From the NCBI RefSeq assembly GCF_007992435.1, contig NZ_BKAG01000062.1, forward strand, positions 1-34,994: a stretch of 34,994 bases of DNA, written 5' to 3'. The notes beneath the pieces were generated by a model. It worked only from the letters and a program-made list of their open reading frames with translations. It made no database searches and was not told where the DNA came from. The DNA is from Prosthecobacter gellanilyticus. GTDB lineage: Bacteria > Verrucomicrobiota > Verrucomicrobiia > Verrucomicrobiales > Verrucomicrobiaceae. This document shows, in pieces, positions 28,652 to 34,994 of the stretch. The position numbers and the translations under genes were made by a program. Every line of letters starts with the position of its first letter. Within the stretch, counting starts at the first letter, position 1.

Positions 28652-29569
28652 TTACTTGCCAGCGGCGGCGCCGCCGGTCTCGGCGGGGAGGGACTTGCCC
28701 TCGAGCCAGACGTATTCCTTCCAAGCGCCTTCATACAGGCGGACGTTCGGATAACCGGCGACGTGCTTCAGGTAGAAGAGCAGCAGGCTGCCTTCACGGG
28801 AGGTGCCGCAGTAGCAGATGATGTTTTTATCTGCGGTAATGCCGGCTTTTTCGAGCTCGGCCTTCACTTCCGCAAAAGGCTTGAACTTGTGCGTGTTGTC
28901 CGTCTCCATGAGGCGCGCCCAGTGGAAGCTGACGGCACCTGGGATGTGGCCTTTGCGCAGCCAGACATCGTCATCGCCGATGAACTCATTCAGCGGACGG
29001 GCATCGACGAGCACATTGCCAGCCTTGCCGACATGAGCTTGCACATCTTTGACGTTGGCGGAGACGCCTTTGTTGTCCTTCTCAGGCAGATGGCCGGGAG
29101 GATTGCCGAAGTAGTCGCGGCCAGGTTCGAAGCCCTGCTTCTTCCATTCAGCGATGCCGCCATCGACAACCTTGATGTTCTGTACGCCGAACTTTTCCAG
29201 CACGTACACGACCATGCTGGTGCTGAGCACCTCGTCATTCGGGAGCTTCTCACCGGTGGCATAGACGAGATGCAGGCGGTCCTTGTCCACACCGGCGCGG
29301 ACGAGCAGAGCCTTCGTCAGATCATCTGGCAGGTACTGCACCGGCACGGCAGCATCAGTGCCGCGGAGGGTGTCAAAGTTGATGTGATGCGCGGTCGGCA
29401 GATGGCCGCGGAAGTAGTCTTTGTAGCCGCCGCGTGTGTCGAGAACGATGGGACGCTGCGAGGCGTCCGGATTTTCGATAAGTTTCTTGGCATCCGCCAC
29501 GGAGATCAGGCCGATCTCAGCGTGAAGGGTGGAGGCGGCGAGAGCCGCGAGAATGAGAAGGTGTTTCAT
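28652..29569 (-). CDS. Exported double-rhodanese sulfurtransferase
   Basis: This 305-aa thiosulfate/mercaptopyruvate-type sulfurtransferase has a signal peptide (1-17, STLHA). The N-terminal rhodanese domain (VLDTRGGYKDYFRGHLP) lacks a catalytic cysteine: the loop reads VYATGEK. The C-terminal domain (VDARPLNEFIGDD) is active-type with Cys254 in CGTSREGS. This inactive-active tandem is normal for TST/MST enzymes; export is less common and suggests periplasmic sulfur or cyanide chemistry. It is the second gene of an operon with a small outer-membrane protein 28 bp upstream, and ends before a strong terminator. Confidence 0.9.
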   Translation of the reverse strand: MKHLLILAALAASTLHAEIGLISVADAKKLIENPDASQRPIVLDTRGGYKDYFRGHLPTAHHINFDTLRGTDAAVPVQYLPDDLTKALLVRAGVDKDRLHLVYATGEKLPNDEVLSTSMVVYVLEKFGVQNIKVVDGGIAEWKKQGFEPGRDYFGNPPGHLPEKDNKGVSANVKDVQAHVGKAGNVLVDARPLNEFIGDDDVWLRKGHIPGAVSFHWARLMETDNTHKFKPFAEVKAELEKAGITADKNIICYCGTSREGSLLLFYLKHVAGYPNVRLYEGAWKEYVWLEGKSLPAETGGAAAGK

Positions 29570-29597
29570 GATTGGTTAGGGGATTTGGAAGTGATGA

Positions 29598-30281
29598 TCA
29601 AAACTTGAAGACGAAATTGACCTTGGCCACGTGGCTGGACTTGCCCTGCTCAGGGAAGTTGGTCCACCACTCGAGGACGACGTGCTTGTGCAGGACATAC
29701 TTCCAGCCCACGGAAGGCAGCCAGAAGGACTCATCCGCAGCCTGCACGAGGTCGGCGTTGATGTTGAAGTCGCGGTCGAAGACCTTGAAGGTCTTGTCGA
29801 GGCCGAAGAGGAAGGAGTTGCCATTCGTCTGCACGCCATAACCGCCGTGAGCACGCAGGAATCCGAAGTCATGGGCCAGCATGGCATAGGTAAAGGGATC
29901 GCCTGCGCGGTTGATGTCCGTGAGGGCGATGCCTGCCACGCCGAGGGCGATCTTGCCGCCTTCCCAGGGCTTGAAACCGACTTTCGTCTGGAAGAAGAGA
30001 GGGCCGCTTTCATGCGTGAAGAGCGGGCTGTCCATGCCCCACTCGAGGTTCGCCGGACCGAACTGCCAGCCGGTTTTGAAGCCCATCCAGAAGGAGTGCT
30101 CATCAGGACCATTCGCGGAGAACTGGTTCGCGCCCGGACCGAAGCTGCTGAAGGCCTGCACGGCAATGGTGCGATGGTCGATCGTGTCGGCGGTTGGGAT
30201 GTTGTTAAGACCGGTCGGCGTGGCGAAGGCCGTGGAGCCAAGCGCCAGGGAGAGGGCGATGATTCGGGAGAGGTTTTTCAT
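29598..30281 (-). CDS. Putative outer-membrane beta-barrel protein
   Basis: I do not recognise a named family. The 227-aa protein has a signal peptide (1-20, STAFA), many alternating-hydrophobicity strands rich in Gly and aromatic residues (FWMGFKTGWQFGPANLEWGM, KIALGVAGIALTDI), and a C-terminal phenylalanine (VNFVFKF) as the barrel assembly signal. That fits a barrel of roughly ten to twelve strands. It is the first gene of an operon with an exported rhodanese, so it may admit or bind the sulfur substrate. A palindromic site lies 34 bp upstream. Confidence 0.78.
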   Translation of the reverse strand: MKNLSRIIALSLALGSTAFATPTGLNNIPTADTIDHRTIAVQAFSSFGPGANQFSANGPDEHSFWMGFKTGWQFGPANLEWGMDSPLFTHESGPLFFQTKVGFKPWEGGKIALGVAGIALTDINRAGDPFTYAMLAHDFGFLRAHGGYGVQTNGNSFLFGLDKTFKVFDRDFNINADLVQAADESFWLPSVGWKYVLHKHVVLEWWTNFPEQGKSSHVAKVNFVFKF

Positions 30282-30314
30282 GGTGACTGAATGGCGAGAG
30301 GCGCCATTTGCGCT

Positions 30315-30336
30315 TATATGCTCATTTAAGCAAGTA
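30315..30336 (-). promoter_or_regulatory. Palindromic site B before the outer-membrane protein/rhodanese operon
   Basis: TATATGC and GCAAGTA flank an 8-nt AT-rich centre; the arms match at 5 of 7 positions. The first arm and the CATTTAA centre are the same as in site A at 25952-25973. On the - strand TATAAG (30318-30313) overlaps it and could be the -10 of the operon, about 32 bp before the start codon. Confidence 0.5.
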
Positions 30337-30379
30337 TTATTCGCGACTCAGTTCCTCGTTGTCTTAATGGAGCGACTGC

Positions 30380-31342
30380 TCATCGGGACCAGAGCTTGCT
30401 CAGCCACCAGATGAGGGCGGAGAGCAGGGCCGAACAGGGCAGCGTGATCACCCAGGCCATGAGGACTGGAATAACGGTTTTCCAGCGCGCCTGCTTGGTA
30501 GTGATGCCGATGCCCAGCAACGCGCCAACCGACACATGGGTGGTGGAAACCGGCAGGCCGTGAAAGCTGGCGGTGGTGGTCAGCAAAGATGTCGCAAGAT
30601 TCGCCGCGAAGCCCTGCCCCGGATTCATGCCCGTGATCTTGTGCGCGAGTGTGTCCGCCACACGGCGGGCACCGAAAAGCCCGCCCACGGTGATCGTGAT
30701 CATCACCAGCAGCAGCGAGACCTCCACCCCCAGACCGCCGACACCCACGAGCAGCGCGGCCATCTTGGGCGTGTCATTCATGCCACGGGCAAAGCTCACG
30801 GCGCCAGCGCTCAAAAAGTGCAGCGCATCCAAACTGCGGGTGCGGTGGTCGGGCGCCAGGCGCAGCATGCGTAATACCCGATAGAGGATGCCTCCCAGCA
30901 TGATCGCGAGGATGGGAGCGATCAGCAGCGGCTTGGCAAAGGTCCCCCACAAGGCGGCGAGCTTCACTCCTGAAGGATCTGCTGCCAGTCCCGCACCCAG
31001 CAGCGCCCCCATGAGCATATGTGTGGTGGACACCGGAAAGCCCAGGCGCGTGGCCAGGAGATTCGCCAGCCCTGCACCAGCAGCCACGGCAAACATGAAG
31101 TCGGGATGGCCTACCAATGAATCTGGCACGAGGCCCTTGCCGGTGAAAGCGGTCATCATGGTGCCCATCAGCAAAATGGAAGCCAGGCAACCCGCCGCCG
31201 TGGTCACTGCGGCCCAGCGGAGAGCCGTCCAGTAACCGGTGGTATTGCTGCCAAAGAGCGAGGCCACGCCTTTAAAATTGGCGTTAGCCCCGTTCGCATA
31301 GGCCACGGCCATGGCGGCGAGAATGATGAGGATGGCAAACAT
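30380..31342 (-). CDS. Inorganic phosphate transporter, Pit family
   Basis: This 320-aa membrane protein carries the duplicated PiT signature: first copy near the N-terminus (AYANGANANFKGVASLFGSNTT), second near the C-terminus (ANLATSLLTTTASFHGLPVSTTHVSVGALLGIG), with a related PVSTTHMLMGALLGAG after the first. About ten hydrophobic segments are visible. Members are low-affinity cation-coupled phosphate symporters. It is slightly short for the family but complete at both ends. The divergent ArsR-type regulator gene 139 bp away may control it, in line with a metal- or arsenate-related role, which is inference. Confidence 0.9.
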   Translation of the reverse strand: MFAILIILAAMAVAYANGANANFKGVASLFGSNTTGYWTALRWAAVTTAAGCLASILLMGTMMTAFTGKGLVPDSLVGHPDFMFAVAAGAGLANLLATRLGFPVSTTHMLMGALLGAGLAADPSGVKLAALWGTFAKPLLIAPILAIMLGGILYRVLRMLRLAPDHRTRSLDALHFLSAGAVSFARGMNDTPKMAALLVGVGGLGVEVSLLLVMITITVGGLFGARRVADTLAHKITGMNPGQGFAANLATSLLTTTASFHGLPVSTTHVSVGALLGIGITTKQARWKTVIPVLMAWVITLPCSALLSALIWWLSKLWSR

Positions 31343-31460
31343 CGGCGCGGGTTTTCGATGGTGAGGAGCAAATCGTCAAGACTTGTCCGCCAGCCGGAAC
31401 CCGAGCAGGAGAGTCCAACGGATAGCAAAAACCCATCCCCCGGCTTGAACGCTGTGCCTA

Positions 31461-31471
31461 GTTAAGATAAC
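31461..31471 (+). promoter_or_regulatory. Short inverted repeat before the ArsR-type regulator gene
   Basis: GTTA-AGA-TAAC lies 11 bp upstream of the GTG start, where an autoregulatory operator of an ArsR protein would be. It is short, so it could be chance. Confidence 0.3.
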
Positions 31472-31481
31472 ATGATGGACT

Positions 31482-31787
31482 GTGCCCAAGATCGACTGTC
31501 TCCCTGCCATGAAGGCGCTGGCCGAAGAAAACCGGCTGCGTCTCATGCGCCTGTTGCTCTCGGGCGAGCGTTCCGTGAACGATCTGGCGGATGCCACCGG
31601 CATGAGCCAGTACAATGTCTCCAAGCACCTGCGCGTGCTGCGTGAGGCCGGTCTCCTGACCCAGGAGAAGCAGGGCCAGCAGCGCCTGTATGCCATCGCC
31701 CCCGCCCTGGCGGAGCACCTCGCGGACAACGCCAGCGTGCTCGACCTGGGCTGCTGTCAGTTTGATTTCAAGAAGCTGGTGAGCTGA
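31482..31787 (+). CDS. ArsR/SmtB-family transcriptional regulator
   Basis: This is a 101-aa winged-helix repressor. The recognition helix region is VNDLADATGMSQYNVSKHLRVLREAGLL (32-59), followed by the beta-wing (QEKQGQQRLYAI). A vicinal Cys pair (Cys91-Cys92 in LDLGCCQFDF) and Cys6 near the N-terminus could bind a thiophilic metal or sense sulfane sulfur; the classic ArsR CxC site in the recognition helix is absent. GTG 31482 is used because the first helix (LPAMKALAEENRLRLMRLL) begins at once. It is divergent from the phosphate transporter gene, and 1.2 kb from a rhodanese operon that may also be a target. Confidence 0.9.
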   Translation: MPKIDCLPAMKALAEENRLRLMRLLLSGERSVNDLADATGMSQYNVSKHLRVLREAGLLTQEKQGQQRLYAIAPALAEHLADNASVLDLGCCQFDFKKLVS

Positions 31788-31788
31788 C

Positions 31789-31818
31789 GCCGGCGGGGTC
31801 CTCTGACCCTGGCCCGGC
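31789..31818 (+). terminator. GC-rich hairpin after the ArsR-type gene
   Basis: GCCGG / CCGGC (31789-31793, 31814-31818) encloses GGGTC-CTCT-GACCC. It begins two bases past the stop codon. No T-run follows, so termination would be weak or factor-dependent. Confidence 0.4.
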
Positions 31819-31886
31819 TCATGCTCCAAAAGAGTCGAGAGTTTCCTGTCTGAGTTCCGTTGGTTTTAGACGTAGACCCTTCCACG

Positions 31887-32867
31887 ATGAGTCCAAAGCT
31901 GCCCCATGGTGCTTGCCTCGCCGCCCTCCTGCTGGCGGCTGGCTCCTGCGTCGCTCAGGCTGAGCCGACCCGCCCACCGCTGAAGGAGCTCATCTCCGTG
32001 CAGACCGAGGTGCAGTCCCAGTTGATCAAGGTCCGGCCAGCCGTGGTGGCCATCCGCACGCACGATGGCACCGCCAGCGGCGTGATCATCAATTCCGAGG
32101 GTCTCATCCTCACCGCAGCGCATGTGGCCGAAAAGCCAGGCCGTGAAATGCGCGTGGTGCTGGATGATGGCACGGTGGTGAAGGCCACCACGCTGGGGCT
32201 CGACAAGACCACGGACGCGGCGCTCATGCAGCTGCATGACACGGACAAAGCCTGGCCGCACGTGCGACTGAACCGGAATGTGCTTTCGGCCACGCCCGGC
32301 ACTTGGTGCTTCGCGCTCGGTCATCCGGGTGGTTTTGACAAGGAGCGCGGTGTGGTGCTGCGCGTGGGCAAAGTCATCCGCCAGACAGCGAATGCTTTGC
32401 AAACGGACTGCGTGCTCATGGGCGGAGATTCCGGCGGACCGCTTTTTAATCTCAATGGCGAGGTCATCGGCATTCACAGCCAGATCTGGGAGGAGCGTGA
32501 TCATAACATGCACGTCTCCATGGCTCCCTTCCTCCGGTCCTGGGAAGAGATGAAGAGCAGCCTCGTGATCCGCGTGTGGGACACCGGCAGCGGTGGCTAT
32601 CTGGGGGCGGCGGTGGATTTGAATGCCAATGGCAAGATCGAGGTGCTCGAAGTGCTGAAGGGATCACCCGCCCAGCAGGCAGGCTTGCTCGCCGGGGACA
32701 TTGTGGAGGCCCTGGAGGCGCTGACGCTGAACTCCGCACCCCAATTTTCCAATGCGGTCCGTGCCCGTGCTGCGGGAGACGAGGTCATGCTGCAGATCCG
32801 CCGAGGTGAAAACGCGAAGGAGATGCGCATCAAGCTGGGCACCCGACCGAAGGAGGATGCAGGATGA
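31887..32867 (+). CDS. HtrA/Do-like serine protease with PDZ domain
   Basis: This 326-aa exported protease has a signal peptide (about 1-25, VAQA). The catalytic triad is intact: His79 (LILTAAHVAE), Asp110 (KTTDAALMQL) and Ser182 (MGGDSGGPLFN). One PDZ domain follows at about 225-320 (GYLGAAVDLNANGKIEVLEVLKGSPAQQAGLLAGDIVEAL). ATG 31887 is preferred over the in-frame TTG at 31860. The last four bases overlap the start of a second, HtrA-like gene (ATGA). It probably degrades or trims misfolded envelope proteins. Confidence 0.92.
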   Translation: MSPKLPHGACLAALLLAAGSCVAQAEPTRPPLKELISVQTEVQSQLIKVRPAVVAIRTHDGTASGVIINSEGLILTAAHVAEKPGREMRVVLDDGTVVKATTLGLDKTTDAALMQLHDTDKAWPHVRLNRNVLSATPGTWCFALGHPGGFDKERGVVLRVGKVIRQTANALQTDCVLMGGDSGGPLFNLNGEVIGIHSQIWEERDHNMHVSMAPFLRSWEEMKSSLVIRVWDTGSGGYLGAAVDLNANGKIEVLEVLKGSPAQQAGLLAGDIVEALEALTLNSAPQFSNAVRARAAGDEVMLQIRRGENAKEMRIKLGTRPKEDAG

Positions 32868-33949
32868 GAGCCTGCGTCGTCACGCTGCTTCTTCTCCTGG
32901 GCATCAGCCATGCGGACACACGCCCGCAGCTGACGAATGAGGAGCGCACCAACGGCAAGCAGATCCTGGCCGACGTGGAGCCCATGCTGCCCGCCGCACG
33001 GGCCTCCGTGGCCCCGATCGAAAATGCCCGGGGCAAACTCGTGGCCACGGCCGTGTGGGTCGGCGCGGATGGCTACTTCCTCACCAAGGCCAGCGAGGTG
33101 CCGGAACTGGAGAAGCATCAGATCCGCTGGGCGCCTGGCGATACGGCGGCCATCCGTGAAATCCGCCGCCTCTCTCCTCACGATCTCGTGCTCGCCCAGG
33201 CGGTCAGCGTCCGGGGAATGAAGCCAGTGAAGTTTGAACCCACCACGCCGAAGACGGCCTATGGGCAGTGGCTGGCCGCCCCTGTGAAGGGGGGACGCGA
33301 GATCCGCATCGGCGTGATCAGCGCGCAATCCCGCAGGATCCAGGGCTTTGGCGCCGCCATGGGCATCCGCATGGATGACCAGCCGCCCGAGACTCCCGGC
33401 GTGCGCATCATGAGCCTGGCCGACGAAAGCCCCGCCGCCCTCGCGGGCCTGCGCAAAGGTGATGTGCTGACTGCTCTGGATGGCAAGACCGCCACCAGCA
33501 TGAAGGATGTGTCCGCACTCATCCAGAGCTTCCAGCCCGGGGACTTCGTCGAGGTCAAATACAACCGCGATGGCAAGGCCTCGTCCACACGTGTGAGACT
33601 CGCCAGCCGCACGAAAATCATGATGAACTGGGATGGCGAGGACTTTGCCAACGGCGGCATCTCTCTCCGCACAGACAACTTCGCGCAGGTCATCCAGCAT
33701 GACCTGCCGCTTTCGCCGTCGGACATGGGCAGCCCGCTCTTTGACCTCGAGGGTCATGTGCTCGGCATCAACATCGCTCGAGTGGATCGCGTCACCACCT
33801 TTGCGCTGCCGTCTTCCGTGTTCTGGAAGGAGATCGAGCCCTTGATCGAAGCCGACCGGCATCCGCCGAAAGCGCTGAAGCCGGGAGATGCGGTGAAGGC
33901 TTCGTCGAAAGGTGGTCAAGAGGTCAAGACGGCTCCCAACAAGCCCTGA
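32864..33949 (+). CDS. HtrA-like protein with degenerate catalytic site and internal PDZ domain
   Basis: This is a 361-aa exported protein (signal 1-17, SHA-D). The N-terminal part resembles the first barrel of an HtrA protease, but the catalytic-His position reads LTKASE (Ser77). A PDZ domain sits in the middle (about 160-245, GVRIMSLADESPAALAGLRKGDVLTALDG). After it comes a segment that looks like the nucleophile strand of HtrA, SDMGSPLFDLEGHVLGIN, with Met288 in place of Ser. So it is probably not a protease. The gene overlaps the active HtrA-like gene by four bases, so the two products may form a complex, with this one as adaptor or regulator. Confidence 0.85.
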   Translation: MRACVVTLLLLLGISHADTRPQLTNEERTNGKQILADVEPMLPAARASVAPIENARGKLVATAVWVGADGYFLTKASEVPELEKHQIRWAPGDTAAIREIRRLSPHDLVLAQAVSVRGMKPVKFEPTTPKTAYGQWLAAPVKGGREIRIGVISAQSRRIQGFGAAMGIRMDDQPPETPGVRIMSLADESPAALAGLRKGDVLTALDGKTATSMKDVSALIQSFQPGDFVEVKYNRDGKASSTRVRLASRTKIMMNWDGEDFANGGISLRTDNFAQVIQHDLPLSPSDMGSPLFDLEGHVLGINIARVDRVTTFALPSSVFWKEIEPLIEADRHPPKALKPGDAVKASSKGGQEVKTAPNKP

Positions 33950-33958
33950 CCGGCCTCA

Positions 33959-34843
33959 TCAATAATCACGTGAGAGCAGATAGTCCGCGAGCTCGCGAAG
34001 TCTCTGGCCATTCTCTCCAAAGACCTTCAGCGAATCATGCGCCACCTGAGTGAGGCGATGCGCCTCATCGCGGGAGGCATCGAGTCCGATCAAGGCTGGA
34101 TAGGTGCTCTTCTCGGAGGCCAGGTCTTTGCCGGCGCTCTTGCCCAGCTTTTCGCTCGTCTGGGTGACATCCAGGATGTCATCGATGATCTGGAACGCGA
34201 GGCCGGTGGCCATGCCGAAGTCATGCAGGGCCTGCATCTGCTCCGGCGTCGCGTTCGCGCTCATGCCGCCGAGCTTCATGCTCGTGGTCAAAAGGGCGGC
34301 GGTCTTGTTTTCGTGGATGAAGCGCAGTGCTTCCAGCGGCAGTTTTTTGCCTTCGCCTTCCAGATCCGCCACCTGACCGCCCACGAGATGCAGGCTGCCT
34401 GCGGTGACCGCGAGCTCGCGGACGAGATCACCCGCCGTGTGGCGCGCGGTCGCCGGTGTCTTCACCACCAGTTCAAAAGCCAGCGCCTGAAGCGCATCTC
34501 CCGCCAGCACCGCAATGCCATCGCCAAACACCTTGTGGCAGGTCGGCACACCGCGGCGGAAATCATCATTGTCCATGCTCGGCAGGTCATCATGAATCAG
34601 CGAGTAGGTGTGCAGGCACTCCACCGCACAGGCGGCAGGTCCTGCAGCCTCCTTCGTGCCACCGCAGGCCTCCGCGGCTGCCAGGCAAAGGATGGGCCGC
34701 AGCCTCTTCCCGCCCGCGAACACACTGTGCCGCATGGCCTTGTGAATCGTCGCCGGAGCTGTGTCCGCACTCGGGATCAATTGATCCAGCAGAGAGTCAG
34801 TGAAGGCACAGCGTTCGGCGAGGTAGGGCTTGAGATCGGACAT
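33959..34843 (-). CDS. ispA: Farnesyl diphosphate synthase family polyprenyl synthetase
   Basis: This 294-aa trans-isoprenyl diphosphate synthase has the first aspartate-rich motif DDLPSMD (85-91), in the DDxxxxD form typical of bacterial IspA, and the second motif DDILD (221-225). GGKRLRP (44-50) is the diphosphate-binding loop. It condenses isopentenyl diphosphate with allylic diphosphates to C15 (or C20) chains for ubiquinone/menaquinone, undecaprenyl and hopanoid synthesis. Chain length cannot be fixed by eye. It converges with the HtrA-like pair (9 bp apart). Confidence 0.93.
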   Translation of the reverse strand: MSDLKPYLAERCAFTDSLLDQLIPSADTAPATIHKAMRHSVFAGGKRLRPILCLAAAEACGGTKEAAGPAACAVECLHTYSLIHDDLPSMDNDDFRRGVPTCHKVFGDGIAVLAGDALQALAFELVVKTPATARHTAGDLVRELAVTAGSLHLVGGQVADLEGEGKKLPLEALRFIHENKTAALLTTSMKLGGMSANATPEQMQALHDFGMATGLAFQIIDDILDVTQTSEKLGKSAGKDLASEKSTYPALIGLDASRDEAHRLTQVAHDSLKVFGENGQRLRELADYLLSRDY

Positions 34844-34925
34844 GTCAGGTCTGCCAGCATGGAAGGCTGAGGCATGGCTGCAAGGGTTTCATTCACCCTC
34901 AACTTCAAGCTCTCCCAGAAATGGT

Positions 34926-34953
34926 GAAGGCCGTGCATTTCTGCACGGCCTTC
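34926..34953 (-). terminator. Hairpin just downstream of the tRNA gene
   Basis: A perfect 12-bp stem (34926-34937 with 34942-34953) with a 4-nt loop lies 3 bp past the CCA end of the - strand tRNA. A short ATTTCT follows on that strand. It is a likely terminator for the tRNA transcript. Confidence 0.65.
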
Positions 34954-34956
34954 ATT

Positions 34957-34994
34957 TGGTAGCGGGGACAGGATTTGAACCTGTGATCCCGCAT
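34957..34994 (-). tRNA. tRNA gene, 3' part only (cut by the window edge)
   Basis: Reading leftwards, the sequence gives variable-loop bases, a T-arm with stem ACAGG / CCTGT and loop TTCAAAT, a 7-nt acceptor strand CCCCGCT, discriminator A and an encoded CCA (34959-34957). The anticodon lies beyond the window, so the isotype cannot be told. Encoded CCA and the T-loop fit a normal elongator tRNA. Confidence 0.9.

Overview
The window is about 35 kb of GC-rich, densely coding chromosomal DNA with no intergenic gap above about 215 bp. The gene families point to Verrucomicrobiota, probably the Verrucomicrobiales: a DUF1549/DUF1553 (PSD1) protein with a planctomycete-type cytochrome c domain, a DUF1501 protein, an ECF sigma factor overlapping a FecR-LamG membrane protein, a PEP-CTERM protein, a sulfatase, and secreted sugar dehydrogenase and rhodanese. 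This taxonomic call is inference; there is no rRNA marker in the window.

Left part (1-11154, mostly + strand). An Ada-AlkA fusion glycosylase overlaps an O6-alkylguanine methyltransferase gene, making a two-gene alkylation-repair unit. An SGNH hydrolase follows, then a sigma/FecR-LamG pair, a YcaC-type cysteine hydrolase with a textbook terminator, the large PSD1 cytochrome protein, truD and a DUF1501 protein. The PSD1 gene carries two in-frame oddities: a heptanucleotide repeat and a pair of tandem palindromes.

Middle (11165-18047, mostly - strand). This reads as a nucleoside/ribose scavenging locus. In transcription order it holds a LacI-type regulator, a sugar-binding lipoprotein, a small two-helix membrane protein, an RbsC-like permease and two secreted nucleoside hydrolases; a ribokinase lies just beyond. 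A good LacI-family operator overlaps a candidate promoter before the binding-protein gene. No ABC ATPase is present. A palindromic repeat lies inside the leader of one nucleoside hydrolase gene. Two unknown + strand genes (64 and 132 aa) sit between the hydrolases and the ribokinase.

Right part (18117-34994). This holds a sulfatase, miaB (with a promoter so close that its mRNA may be leaderless), a membrane PIN-TRAM protein, a PEP-CTERM serine protease, a LysM/CHAP-like amidase, a nitrilase-family amidase, a terpene-cyclase-fold secreted protein, a PQQ-type sugar dehydrogenase and a D-lactate dehydrogenase. After these come a rhodanese/outer-membrane-protein operon, a Pit-family phosphate transporter divergent from an ArsR regulator, an overlapping pair of HtrA-like genes (one active, one with a degenerate catalytic site), a farnesyl diphosphate synthase family gene, and the 3' part of a tRNA gene on the - strand at the window edge.

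No CRISPR array, transposase, integrase or prophage gene was seen. The most unusual signals are small palindromic or tandem repeats inside coding sequence, two related 7-8-7 palindromes about 4.4 kb apart, and the ATPase-less nucleoside/ribose locus.
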